Shown here: positions 18,834-29,704 of the stretch, piece by piece
Layout of the letters: each line of letters opens with the position of its first letter
Numbering within the stretch: position 1 is the first letter of the stretch
Source: Prorocentrum cordatum
Taxonomy: Eukaryota; Sar; Dinophyceae; Prorocentrales; Prorocentraceae
DNA: 64,000 nt
Reading direction: 5' to 3'
NCBI GenBank assembly: GCA_963575745.1
Contig: CAUYUJ010018070.1
Span: 1-64,000 of the forward strand
Notes under the pieces: generated by a model
Seen by the model: the letters and a program-made list of their open reading frames with translations, nothing else
Told to the model about the DNA's origin: nothing
Databases searched by the model: none
Translations under genes and position numbers: made by a program

Positions 18834-19048
18834 AGGAGGAGGAGGAGGAGGAGGAGGAGGGAGGAGAGGAGGAGGAGGAGGAGGGGAGGAGGGAGAGGAG
18901 GAGGAGAAGGAGGCGGAGGAGGAGGAGGAGGAGGATGAAGAGGAGGCGGGGTAGGAGGAGGAGGGGAGGAGGAAGAGGAGGAGGAGGGGGAAGGGGGAGG
19001 GGATGAGGAGGAGGAGGAGGAGGAGGAGGAGGAGGAGGAGGAGGAGGA
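18834..19048. repeat. (GGA)n tract
   Basis: GGA with GAGGAG and GCG interruptions. Confidence 0.95.
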
Positions 19049-19543
19049 AACCACCCGCTGGCGTTGGCACCCGGGCGTAACCCTACCGCCTGTGGTCGCC
19101 GACGTGCGCCCCTGCGATCAGAAGGGCGTCTCTCACTGCTCGGGGTTCAGCAGGGAGACCTGAGGGCCGGCGGGCCGTCTTCGAGCCGGCCGCCTCCGAG
19201 CCGGCTGGCTCCGGCCCGCGAGCCCCCCAGGCACCTCCCATCCCGTTCGTGTCCTCCTCCTTCCTCCCTCCTCCTTCCTCCCTCCCTCCTTTCTCCTCCC
19301 TCCTCCCTGCTCGAAATAATTTCTGGAATGCGATCCTCAAGTACGATAGGGGACAACAGGAAGCAAAGCCCAGACCTGGGGCTCACCGTCCGCCTTCAGG
19401 CGCCACCAGAACGGCCGCCCGGACTTCGGCAGGATGGCCTTCTGCCAGGCCGACGTGAAGGGGCTCCCGTCGGAGGTGGCCTTCGCCTGGGGCCCGCGGC
19501 CGCGCTGGCCGGGGAGGGAGGAGGAACCGTGAGGGTAGTTCTA
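19049..19543. other. Repeat N copy 3 and unique GC-rich sequence
   Basis: 19060-19110 is repeat N. 19250-19310 is TCC-rich. 19318-19380 shares similarity with the minus-strand fragment at 10459-10761. Confidence 0.5.
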
Positions 19544-19642
19544 GGGCGGGCATGTCCTCCTTCAGGCGGATTTTGGAAGAACAGCGAAAAGCAGTAAACA
19601 AATCCGCCGACCCTGTCGGCGTGTGGAAGATGCTTTTCCGTT

Positions 19643-19672
19643 CGTCGTGAACGTCGTCGTCGTCGTCGCCGC

Positions 19673-19745
<73 letters not shown>

Positions 19746-19755
19746 GCTCTTCCGT

Positions 19756-19803
<48 letters not shown>
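19643..19803. repeat. (GTC)n tract
   Basis: Interrupted by a duplicated GATGCTYTTCCGTTCGTCGT at 19628 and 19743. Confidence 0.95.
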
Positions 19804-19805
<2 letters not shown>

Positions 19806-19837
19806 CTCCCCTCAGGCGCGCCAGCCAAAGCGAAACC

Positions 19838-19914
19838 AAAGCGAAATCGAGCAACGTCGTAGCTGAGTCGAAGGCAAAGCGAAATTGAGCAACGTCGTAG
19901 CTGAGTCGAAGGGA
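19838..19914. repeat. Two tandem copies of a 38-bp unit
   Basis: AAGCGAAATYGAGCAACGTC then GTAGCTGAGTCGAAGG, twice. It is followed by long G runs (19940-19990). Confidence 0.85.
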
Positions 19915-20029
19915 AGCCCCTTCCCTTTGATCCCTTCCCCGCCGGGGGGGGGGGGGGGTCCCGGGGGGGGTCCCGGGGGGGGGGGGGGAGCAGATACGCA
20001 TCCCCCCCGGGATGTCCCGGGACCTAGAA

Positions 20030-20560
20030 AAGCCCCCAGACTGGCCAAGAGTGCCCCAAGAGGCTTCCAAGACGGCTCCAGAGGGCCCCGAATCGCCGAA
20101 CCATCGGTCGAAGACGCCAAAGTAGCCTCCAGACGGCCCAAGAGATTGCCAAGACGCTCCAAGAAGTCTCCAAGAGCACTCCCAAGAGGGCACGAAGAGG
20201 GACAAATCAATGATTTCCTTCAAGTTTCTGACAGATTTTGGCGTTCTCGCCGTTTCAACTTGCCGACGCTCCAAGACGGCCTCAGATGCCCCCAAGATTG
20301 CCCCAAACTGGCCCAAGAAGGCCCCGAGAGAGTCCCCGAGAGATCCCCAGAGAGTCCCCGAGAGGCCCTTGAGAATAGCTCCAGATCGCCACCGCCGTCA
20401 ACGTCGTCGTCGTCGGCCAAAGACGCTCCCGAGAAAGCCTCACGATTGCCAACAACGGCCCCAACACGACCCCCCCCCCACACGAGACCCAAAGATACCC
20501 CCAAGAGGCCCCCCCCCGCCACTTTAGAGAACGCATGGGTCGCCCTCCAGGGTCGGCGGC
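20030..20560. repeat. CAAGACGGCC-family array, block 3
   Basis: CCAAGAGG/CCAAGACGG units, with one island at about 20205-20275 (GATTTTGGCGTTCTCGCC) matching the islands in the 25-28 kb array. Confidence 0.8.
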
Positions 20561-20890
20561 ACCGGCCGTAAGGCCTTCGCAATATTCAAACATATTAAAC
20601 AAGGCAGGCAAAATCGTCACCAGACGATTCTTCTCACTATTATTGAAAATTCCTCCTGTAGAGGGACATGCCCAACTTAAGGGTAACTGTTTCTTCGCCT
20701 TCGGCATATGAAGGCCGCAACGGTACACGTCAATCGGAAGGAGTAGGTCGACACACCGAGTGGGAAGCCGATCGAAGCAGGCTTCGGCCTGTTCTTGCGA
20801 CAGCAAGGAATCAGGAAGGCCTGTCGGATCTTGAAGCAGGGAGGCGCCGGCAGCACCTATGACATGAGGTCCAGTGGCGCTCGCCTTTGT

Positions 20891-21143
20891 CTTTTGTCCC
20901 TTCAGTCCTGCTTCCATTTTTCGGGAGCGGCCAAGAGGGGGGTGTCCAAGAGGGGGGGGTGCAAATCATGACCGGCGGCATGTGCGCGGCCCGGCGGGGG
21001 GGGCCAGGGACGTAATGAAATAAGAAGAGGCGCCATGAAATCTGGGGAAAAATCATGGCCCCCGCCATGATATCCACCCCCCCTAGTCATCACCCCCCTC
21101 TTTTCCGCCCCCCGATCTTTTGTCCCTTCAGTCCTGCTTCCAT
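20891..21143. mobile_element. Element family O, copy 1, between 27-bp direct repeats
   Basis: The element is about 20922-21115, with ends CGGGAGCGG / CCGCCCCCCGA. It contains a palindromic ATCATGGC...GCCATGAT core and is over 90% identical by eye to 37575-37770. It is bracketed by a perfect 27-bp direct repeat starting CTTTTGTCCCTTCAGTCCTG, at 20891-20917 and 21117-21143. Confidence 0.8.
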
Positions 21144-21429
21144 GTTACAGTCTACGAATGAAGGGCTGAAGGGCCTGGGCTGTCACAAGCACGATAGGGG
21201 GGTCATCTCCACTGCCTAGCTGGCCTGGGCCGCCCCAAGATTCCCAGGCGGACGCCCCCGCACTGCCAGGACGGCCCGAGAGGCCCCCCCGAGGAGCTCC
21301 GACGAGGGCTGCCAAGAGCCCAAGACGGACGAACAGTCGAAGGGGCCCTGGGACACACAAATAAATGCACACAAATAAAATTATGCAAACGGAGTTCCCC
21401 ACATAAAGAGATTAACGGTTTTGTGGGAC

Positions 21430-22944
21430 CCATTTTCTTGATGCCCTCCTCGCTCAGGCGGGGCCTCCCTGGAGGGGTGGGAGGGGCACGAAACCATGTA
21501 AATAGTATGGTTTTCCGATACCCTCCTCGCTCAGGCGGGGCCTCCCTGGAGGGGTGGGAGGGGCACGAAACCATGTAAATAGTATGGTTTTCCGATACCC
21601 TCCTCGCTCAGGCGGGGCCTCCCTGGAGGGGTGGGAGGGGCACGAAACCATGTAAATAGTATGGTATTCCGATACCCTCCTCGCTCAGGCGGGGCCTCCC
21701 TGGAGGGGTGGGAGGGGCACGAAACCATGTAAATAGTATGGTATTCCGATACCCTCCTCGCTCAGGCGGGGCCTCCCTGGAGGGGTGGGAGGGGCACGAA
21801 ACCATGTAAATAGTATGGTATTCCGATACCCTCCTCGCTCAGGCGGGGCCTCCCTGGAGGGGTGGGAGGGGCACGAAACCATGTAAATAGTATGGTATTC
21901 CGATACCCTCCTCGCTCAGGCGGGGCCTCCCTGGAGGGGTGGGAGGGGCACGAAACCATGTAAATAGTATGGTATTCCGATACCCTCCTCGCTCAGGCGG
22001 GGCCTCCCTGGAGAGGTGGGAGGGGCACGAAACCATGTAAATAGTATGGTATTCCGATACCCTCCTCGCTCGCCTCCCTGGAGGGGTGGGACCATGTAAA
22101 TAGTATGGTATTCCGATACCCTCCTCGCTCAGGCGGGGCCTCCCTGGAGGGGTGGGAGGGGCACGAAACCATGTAAATAGTATGGTATTCCGATACCCTC
22201 CTCGCTCAGGCGGGGCCTCCCTGGGAGGGGCACGAAACCATGTAAATATATGGGTGGTTTCCGATCCCCTCCTCTCTCAGGGGCCTCCTGGAGGGTGGGA
22301 GGGCACGAAACCAGGTAAATAGTATGGTTTTCCGATACCCTCCTCGCTCAGGCGGGGCCTCCCTGGAGGGGTGGGAGGGGCACGAAACCATGTCAAATAG
22401 TATGGTATTCCGATACCCTCCTCGCTCAGGCGGGGCCTCCCTGGAGGGGTGGGAGGGGCACGAAACCATGTAAATAGTATGGTATTCCGATACCCTCCTC
22501 GCTCAGGCGGGGCCTCCCTGGAGGGGTGGGAGGGGCACGAAACCATGTAAATAGTATGGTATTCCGATACCCTCCTCGCTCAGGCGGGGCCTCCCTGGAG
22601 GGGTGGGAGGGGCACGAAACCATGTAAATAGTATGGTATTCCGATACCCTCCTCGCTCAGGCGGGGCCTCCCTGGAGGGGTGGGAGGGGCACGAAACCAT
22701 GTAAATAGTATGGTATTCCGATACCCTCCTCGCTCAGGCGGGGCCTCCCTGGAGGGGTGGGAGGGGCACGAAACCATGTAAATAGTATGGTATTCCGATA
22801 CCCTCCTCGCTCAGGCGGGGCCTCCCTGGAGGGGTGGGAGGGGCACGAAACCATGTAAATAGTATGGTATTCCGATACCCTCCTCGCTCAGGCGGGGCCT
22901 CCCTGGAGGGGTGGGAGGGGCACGAAACCATGTAAGTAGTATGG
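21430..22944. repeat. 77-bp satellite, about 20 copies
   Basis: The unit contains TACCCTCCTCGCTCAGGCGG, GGAGGGGTGGGAGGGGCACG and AAACCATGTAAATAGTATGG. Most copies are almost identical. 22060-22320 contains shortened or mutated copies. Overlapping 65-codon minus frames recur every 77 bp and are artefacts. Confidence 0.97.
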
Positions 22945-23205
22945 TTTTCGGTATGGAGTGGTATGGAATGGTATGGTAGGTATGGTATGGTACGGAATGG
23001 TATGATATGGTATGGTATGGTACTGGAGGTATGGTATGGTATGGTACGGTGTGGCATTGGTGTGATATGGTATGGTATGCTATGGTACGCCATGGTATGG
23101 TATGTTACGGTATGGTACGTATGGTGTGGTATGGTATGGTATGGCATGGTATGTGTGGTAGGAACTATGGTATGGTATGGTGTGTGTGTGGTAGGAATAA
23201 TATTG
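22945..23205. repeat. TATGG pentanucleotide array
   Basis: TATGG with variants, beginning where the last 77-bp unit's own TAGTATGG ends. The array may have grown from that 3' end. Confidence 0.9.
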
Positions 23206-23406
23206 TGCTGTATGGAAGATGGAGCGGGAGGTGGGTGGGAAGGAGAGGGTGTTCTGGGAAAACAAGAACCCCACTCAGGATGTGGGGAAATATCCACCAT
23301 ATTTTCCTATAGTTTCTGGGTTTTCGTCTTCCCGCCCAATTCCCATATTTTCCCATATTTTCTGGGAATCGACGAATAATTGTGTCTGTGTGTTTTTCCC
23401 CTCCTG

Positions 23407-24179
23407 AACAGTCCCCTAACATGTCTCCAAGAGACGCCAGGATGACCCCAAGTGCCCGCAAGAAGTCCCCCTTGTTCCTCGCCAGCTCTTTCGCTCCTTG
23501 CTTCAGACCCCATCGGTGTCGCCAGCTTCTGAATCTCCCTCGCCCCCCCTCCCCTCGGCCATCGGCCGCCCGGAATGCTGCACCCCCCGTGCTGGCGTGA
23601 CCCGCGCCGGGCTCGCTCCGTCCCCCCAGCTTCTGCTTCTGTCTTTCATGCTTCTCGACTCAAGATCGCTTCTTCACGAGGGCCGCAGAAGGCCCTGGGA
23701 TGGCCCAGGAGGGCCCCGAGAAGCCCCGAAGACGGCCCCAAGAGTCTGAGATTCACCGGAGAGGCCCAGCATTGCCCAAGAGACACCCCGAGACGGCCCC
23801 AAGACCCTTCCAAGCAGGCCGGGGACCCTTCCCCCGTGGCTCAAGATAGTCAAAGGGAAAGGCTCGCCCGACGCCCCAGAGGGGCCCATACTATTACGCA
23901 AAGGCGCGTCAAGCAGGCACGCCCAACTCGTTACTGCCCGAATGGTCAGAGGTAAGGGGCCGAGCGGGTGTGGCGTAATCCTCATGGGTCAAGTGTCCAG
24001 AGGCAACGTGCTGAGCGGCAGGGTGTCAAGCTTGCTGTCTTCCCTCACGCTGCGCGGCACTTCTGACTGTTTCATGTGTGACGTGTGCATGCAAGCATAA
24101 GTGTGCACGTGCGTATTTGCTGTACGCACATACATTCAAGTGTGCACACAATCCAACACACGCGTGTGTCTACAAATGT
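23407..24179. other. Unique sequence with a short CAAGACGGCC block
   Basis: 23690-23830 carries CAAGACGGCC-type units. The rest is mixed composition with no gene recognised. Confidence 0.5.
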
Positions 24180-24189
24180 TTCTCTGTCG

Positions 24190-24221
<32 letters not shown>

Positions 24222-24600
24222 GCTTCTGCTTGTATGTATGCATATACGCATGCATGTATTTATGTGTGTACGTACGTACGTATGTATGTACATATGTATG
24301 TATGTATGCATGTATGTATGTGTGTATGTATGTATGTATGTATGTATGTATGTATGTATGTATGTATGTATGTATGTAGTTATATATGTATGTATGTATG
24401 TATGTATGCTGGCAGGTATGTATGACGTTTGTATGTATGTATGTATGTATATATATATATATGTATGATGGTATGATTGTATGCCTGCCTGCCTGTCCGT
24501 CTGTCTGTATGTATATATGTATGTACGTATGTATGTGGTTTGTATATATGCATGTATGTATGTATGCATGTGCTTGTATCCATAATTATGTATGCATGTC
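24180..24600. repeat. (TCTG)n then (GTAT)n microsatellite
   Basis: TCTG 24183-24225, then GTAT with variants to about 24600. Cys/Met/Tyr-rich frames are artefacts. 24601-24839 is unique sequence without a gene. Confidence 0.95.
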
Positions 24601-24839
24601 TGACTGTGCGTGCGCGTTGCAGATCGTACACCTACGCTTGATTGCATATGCGTGTCCGTTGTTTGCATGCATTCATATCTGCCACCGGGCCTCGAGGCAC
24701 GATTTGGAATGTTCCCCAGGTCCTCGAGAGTTCTTTGTGCTCTGCATTTTGTGTTGCATTTGTTCTCTTAAGGGACAAGGAGCCCAACATCTCAAATAGT
24801 CTTGCTGCTCCCGCGCACTCCCGGGCTTCCCCGCGTGAC

Positions 24840-27800
24840 TTCTCCAGAAGCCAGAGAGCCTCCCAGACGGGCCAAACGGGCCCCAAGAAGTGCCCACGAG
24901 TGCCCAAGAAGCATCCAACCGAGAGCGCTCCAAGATGCCCAAGATGGCTCCAAGACGGTCCAAGGGCCCCCAAGACTGCCAAGCGGGCTTCAAGAGGACC
25001 CCCAGGAGGGCGCCAAGATACACCATTCATTGATTTCCCTATGGTGTTCGCAAGATTTTAGGGTTCCCGCCTTTTCAAGTTTTCAACGCTCCAAGACGGC
25101 CCAAGAGGCCCCCACGATCGCTCCAAGACGGCCCAAGGGGCCAGGCCCCCAATACACACCAACAACGAATCCAAGAGGCTTCCGAGAGGTCTCCCAAGAG
25201 GTCCCCGCAGGCATCCCACAGGCCTCTGACCTACAATCTCGGCGCGGTGGCAGGATGGGCCGACGGCCACTAGATCCGCCGCCCCCTGCTTGCAGGGGTG
25301 CACGGCGTGCTGGATGATTCAGTTTTGGTTTTGGTTCTTTTTCTAAAAGAACTCCCCAGTGGGCTTCGGCCCGTCCCGCCGGCCACCCGCGCGTTTCCCA
25401 AAATGCGTCTGTCAATGCCCAAAAACGGCCGTTTCGCTCGGGACATCCTCAAAAAATCGCGAAGATGGCCCAAGATGGCCTCCAAGTCCGCCCGAGATGG
25501 TCCAAGACGGCCTCCAAAACGGCCCAAGAGAGTCCAAGACGGCCCAAGACGGCCCAAGAGGCCCCCCAGAGGCCTCCCAGACGGCCCAAGAGGCCTCCAA
25601 GAGGTCCTCCAGGAGAGTCCGAAGAGGCCAAAATCATTGATTTTCCATTGGTTTTTGAAGGATTTTGGCATTTGCGCCTTTTCGGCTCTCCGACGGCTCA
25701 AGACGGCCCAAGAAGCCCCCAAGATCGCCCAAGAGGCCCCCAAGAGAGCCCCATGATGGCCCAAGTGGCCTCCAAGATGGCCCCTAGAGGGCCCCAAGAG
25801 GGCCCAAGAGGCCTCCAACACGCCCAAGATGGCCTCCAAGACGCCCAAGATGGCCTCCAAGACGGCCCTGGAGCATTCCAAGCGGGCCCCAAGTCGGCCC
25901 ATAGAGGCCCCCCAAACGGCTTCCGACGGCTTCAGACGTGCCAGGAACCCACCAAGATGGCCGAAGTTGGCTCGAAGCTGGCCCGAGACGGCCCAAAAAG
26001 CCCCAAAGATCGCCCAAAGCTTGCCCAAGAGGCCTCCAAGACGGCCAAGATGACCTTCAAGATGCCCACGTGTTCCCCGAAGGCTTTCCAAACCGATTCG
26101 GGGAACACGTGGTCCGATAGCTTGGCAGGTCTGGCCTCAACGTTCGGCCACATAGGCGCTTCCAAAAAGGCAGGGGGCGGCGGTGATTCGCCGTAGGCGT
26201 CTTCGATCCGCCGCCCCCTGTGGTCTTGCCACAGGGGTGCACGGCGTGCTGGATGTTTCAGGTTTTGGTTTTGGTTCTTTTTCTAAAAGAACTCCCCAGT
26301 GGGCTTCGGCCCGTCCCGCCGGCCACCCGCAAGTTTCCGAAAATCCATCTGTCAATGCCTTTGTTGCCCCAACTTGGCCCAAGATGGCCTCCAAGACGGC
26401 CAAGATGGCCCAAGATGGCCTCCAAGATGCTTCCAAGACGGCCAAGATGGCCTCCAAGACGGGTAAGATGGCTCCAAGATGCACCCAAGACGGCCCAAGA
26501 TGGCCTCAAGATGGTCTAAGACGGCCCAAAAGGCCCGCAAAAGGCCTCCAAGACGGCCCAAGAGCCCTCCAAGACGCCCTCCAGGAAGGCCCGAATAGGT
26601 TAAAATCATTGATTTTCCTTAGGTTTTTCAAGGATTTTGGCATGTTCTTCTTTTCAGCTCTCCGACGGCCCAAGACGGCCCAAGAGGTCCCCAACATCGC
26701 CCCAACAGCACCCAAGAGGCCTCCAAGATGGCCCCATGACGGCCCAAGAGGCCCCCAAGAAGGCCCCAAGAGGGCCTCAAGACGGCCCAAGAGGCCTCCA
26801 AGACGCCCAAGATGGCCTCCAAGACGGCCAAGATGGCCCAAGATGGCCTCCAAGATGCCTCCAAGACGGCCAAGATGGCCTCCAAGACGGGTAAGATGGC
26901 TCCAAGATGCACCCAAGACGGTCCAAGATGGCCTCAAGATGGTCTAAGACGGCCCAAAAGGCCGGCAAACGGCCTTCAAGACGGCCCAAGAGCCCTCCAA
27001 GACGCCCTCCAGGAAGGCCGCAAGGCATCCAAAGAGGCCCCCAAGATGCTTCCAAGACCGCACATGTGGCCCAATATAAACCCAGAGTAGCCAAAAAGGC
27101 ACTCAAGAGACCTCCTCCTCCATTCCCCCCCTTCCTATCTCTCCTCTCCTCCCCGTCCTCCCCCACGTGTTCCCCGAAGGCTGTAAAGACCGATTCGGGG
27201 AACATATGGCCCAATAACTTGGCAGACCTCTGGCCACAGCAGTCGGCCGCATCGGCGCTTCCGAAAGGGCAGGGGGCGGCGGTGATTCGCCGTAGGCGTC
27301 TTCGATCCCCGCCCCCTGTTGATTTATCACAGGGGTGCCTGGCGTGCTCGATCCTTTCGGTTTTGGTTTTGGTCCTTCCTCCAAGAGAACTCTCCCCTGG
27401 TGCTCCGGCGCGTCCCGCCAGCCCCATGGAAGGGACCATAAACGACCACAAAGGCCGCACAAACGACCTCAACGTCCGGAAACAATCCTCCAAGACGGCT
27501 CCATTTGGCCTCCAAGAGGGCAAGATGGCTTCCAAGTTCGCCCAAGAAGGTCCAAGATGGTTTCCAAGAACCCCCAAGAGGCGCCCCGAAAAGCCTCCAA
27601 GGCCAAGACGGCACAAGAGGCCCCCCAGAGGCCTACAAGACAGCCCAAGAGGCCTCCCTGAGGTCCTCCAGGAGGGCCCGAAGAGGCAAACTTCATTGAA
27701 CTCCCATCTGTTTTTCAAGGTTGTTTTGGCATTTGCTTCTTCTCTGCTTTCAGACGGCCCCAGACTGCCCAAGAGGCCCCGAGAACGTCTCAAGCTGGCC

Positions 27801-28130
27801 CTTATGGCTTCCAAGACGGCTTCATGACGGCCCAAGAGTCCCCGAGACTGCCTCCAGAGGGCTCTACGACGGCCCAAGAGGCGTCCAAGACGCCTAAGAT
27901 GGCCTCCAATACAGCCCTGAGGCGTTCCAAGAGGGTCCCAAGACGGCCCAGAGAGGCCCCCAAGACGGCTTCCGACGGCGCTAGACAGGCGAGGCACGCC
28001 CTAAGACGGCCAAACAGGCCCCCGAGAAGCCCCAAAAGGTTCACAAGATGCCCCAGGAGACCCTCAAGAGGAAGAGGCCCCCGAGAAGCTCCCAGGAGAC
28101 CCCGAGAGTGCCCAAGAGGCTCCCAAGAGG
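24840..28130. repeat. Higher-order CAAGACGGCC array with three composite units
   Basis: The background is 9-12-bp units (CAAGATGGCCTC, CAAGACGGC, CAAGAGGCCCC). Islands containing ATCATTGATTTTCC and GATTTTGGC lie at about 25024-25095, 25625-25695, 26600-26665 and 27685-27755. GC modules (CCGCCCCCTG, GGGGTGCACGGCGTGCTGGA, GAACTCCCCAGTGGGC) lie at about 25265-25420, 26205-26365 and 27290-27430. So a unit of roughly 1 kb repeats about three times. 26380-26590 and 26810-27020 are near-identical. Confidence 0.85.
26066..26112. repeat. Perfect 16-bp-arm hairpin containing CACGTG
   Basis: CCACGTGTTCCCCGAA and its exact complement separated by 15 bases. The homologous site at 27167-27210 keeps the left arm but has a changed right arm (GGGGAACATATGG). 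Confidence 0.9.
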
Positions 28131-28134
28131 CCTC

Positions 28135-28889
28135 CTCATCCATCTCTTCCTTGTCCTCCTCTTCCTTCTCCTCCTCCGAGGCCTCCTCCTCCGAGGCCTC
28201 CTCCTCCTCCTCCTCGATACACACAGACGCGTATGTATGCACATGTGTGGTTTGTACATTTCTACGCACGTTCGCATACATTACATATGTGTACCACTAC
28301 TTGCCATTGTACGTCGCGCCCTTAAGCCTCCCTCCGAGCGCCACGCAACATCCACAGCACGAAAGTGATCCGCCCCCCGTCGGGGCTGCAACACTGGGCG
28401 CCAATCGCTCTCGGGGCCGAACATGGCTCAAGATTGCCTTCTCCATGCTCCAAGACGGTCCGAGAGGGACCCCAAGCTGCCCGAAGCTGTTCCAACAAAA
28501 AACCAACATGGGCCTCGGATGTGGAAGTCGAAGGTGCACGGGGGGCCCTCCCTCCCAAGACGGCCTCCAGGACTCCCAATACAGTCGGGGCGTTGCCCTA
28601 AGGAACCCTAAATAAGGAACGAGGTCTCTTTTTTCCCAAAAGTTAAACTTCGATTTCCGATGGAAAACCTCAGGTGAACCTACGGCAAGCTGTGAAACAA
28701 TCACGGAACACCGAGCCCCTCCCCAACGAAAAGGGTTCCTTCTTCAGCGCCTCGACTGTGTGCCCCCAAGAGGCCCCCAGGAGGCCTCAGGAGGCTCCCA
28801 CAAGGCCCGAGAGGTCCGCCCGAGGCCTCCAGGAAGTCCCGCGGCAGGTGTGGGATATCCCCAAACAATCGCCTCCTCCTGCCACCTGC
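28135..28889. other. TCC tract then unique sequence
   Basis: 28135-28220 (TCC)n with a GAGGCCTCCTCC duplication. 28221-28889 shows no gene; the CAAGACGG motif recurs thinly. Confidence 0.5.
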
Positions 28890-29012
28890 CATCGCTCGGA
28901 CGTCCATTCCCTGTGTTTTCTTTTTGGTTTCGTGCGTGGTTTTTTCGCCGAATGATCAAGGATGCTCCTCGATGGTCCTCGCCGAAGGAAAAATGCACAC
29001 GTCCGAACGATG
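28890..29012 (+). mobile_element. MITE family A, copy 4
   Basis: 123 bp; left end CATCGCTCGGACGT, right end ACGTCCGAACGATG (one mismatch). Confidence 0.9.
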
Positions 29013-29383
29013 CCAGGGCCATGCAAGGCGTCCGCAAAGCCCAGAGTTCACAAGCTCCGAACGTACGTGCGCCCCGCGAAACGAAAATCATCCACGTCTC
29101 GAAGCGAATTTCTGCGGGAAGCAACTTTGCAGGAAAGCCTAGTCGCAGTGTAAATTTCCCTGCCGGTATGAAAATAATTGCTATTGTTAAGCAGCCCCCC
29201 CCACCCCCGACGGGCGTCGCGCCAACCCCGCCGACCTCAAGACGACCCAACGTGGCGACCCCTCTTCATCTTCAACACTGCCCGCATCCTATGCTGCTCT
29301 GGTGTGCGGTGTAAGCTATGCGGTGTAAGCTATATGGTGTAAGCTGAGCGGCGTGAGCTGGAGGTGAACTGCACGGAGTGTAT
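29013..29383. other. Unique sequence and a short GTGTAAGCT tandem repeat
   Basis: 29305-29360 has five copies of a GCGGTGTAAGCTAT-like unit of 13-14 bp. 29013-29280 is less GC-rich but not recognisably coding. Confidence 0.6.
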
Positions 29384-29547
29384 GAAGGGGCCCTGGGACA
29401 CACAAATAAATACACACAAATAAAAATATTCCCCATATTTTTCCCATATTTTTTTTTGGTGTGTGTCTTCCCCCCCACTTCCCATATTTTTGCATATTTT
29501 CCTGGGAGTCGACGATTAATTGTGTCTGTGTGTTTCTTTCCCTCCTG
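29384..29547 (+). mobile_element. MITE family B, copy 3 (complete)
   Basis: GAAGGGGCCCTGGGACACAC to TGTGTGTTTCTTTCCCTCC. The core has CCCATATTTTT repeats and GGGAGTCGACGATTAATTG. Confidence 0.85.
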
Positions 29548-29704
29548 AGTGTAAGCACTGCGATGCAGGCAACAAGTCGTGAAACCCGTGTCGTGTGAGC
29601 TCAGAGCACGGGGCGCCCTGGAGGCGGCACGGGGCCCGGACCACCGCTGAGGCTCAAGAGGATGCCCAAGAGGGCTGTCCAAGAGGCTGTCCGAGAGAGC
29701 CCCA

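Larger units (their letters stand above)
19544..20680 (+). mobile_element. MITE family D, copy 5, apparently split by about 1 kb
   Basis: The left half (19544-19612: GGGCGGGCATGTCC, GGCGGATTTTGG) and right half (20580-20680: AATATTCAAACATATTAAAC to GAGGGACATGCCCAACTTAA) together match the intact copy at 32090-32235. Between them lie the TCG tract and a CAAGACGGCC block. Confidence 0.65.
21339..23406 (+). mobile_element. MITE family B, copy 2, split by a satellite
   Basis: The left part (21339 to about 21412: GAAGGGGCCCTGGGACACAC) and right part (23282-23406, ending TGTGTGTTTTTCCCCTCC) are the two ends of one B element. A 77-bp satellite and TATGG repeats occupy the middle. Confidence 0.75.

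Noticed and set aside
21454-22854. Series of 65-codon minus-strand proteins
   Set aside because: They recur every 77 bp as the satellite is read in rotating frames.
21430-22944. CRISPR-like array
   Set aside because: The 77-bp units are contiguous with no variable spacers, in a eukaryotic context.
25670-25700. Dinoflagellate spliced-leader relic (ends in GGCTCAAG)
   Set aside because: Only the last eight bases match the known leader, and CAAG is the repeat unit of this array.
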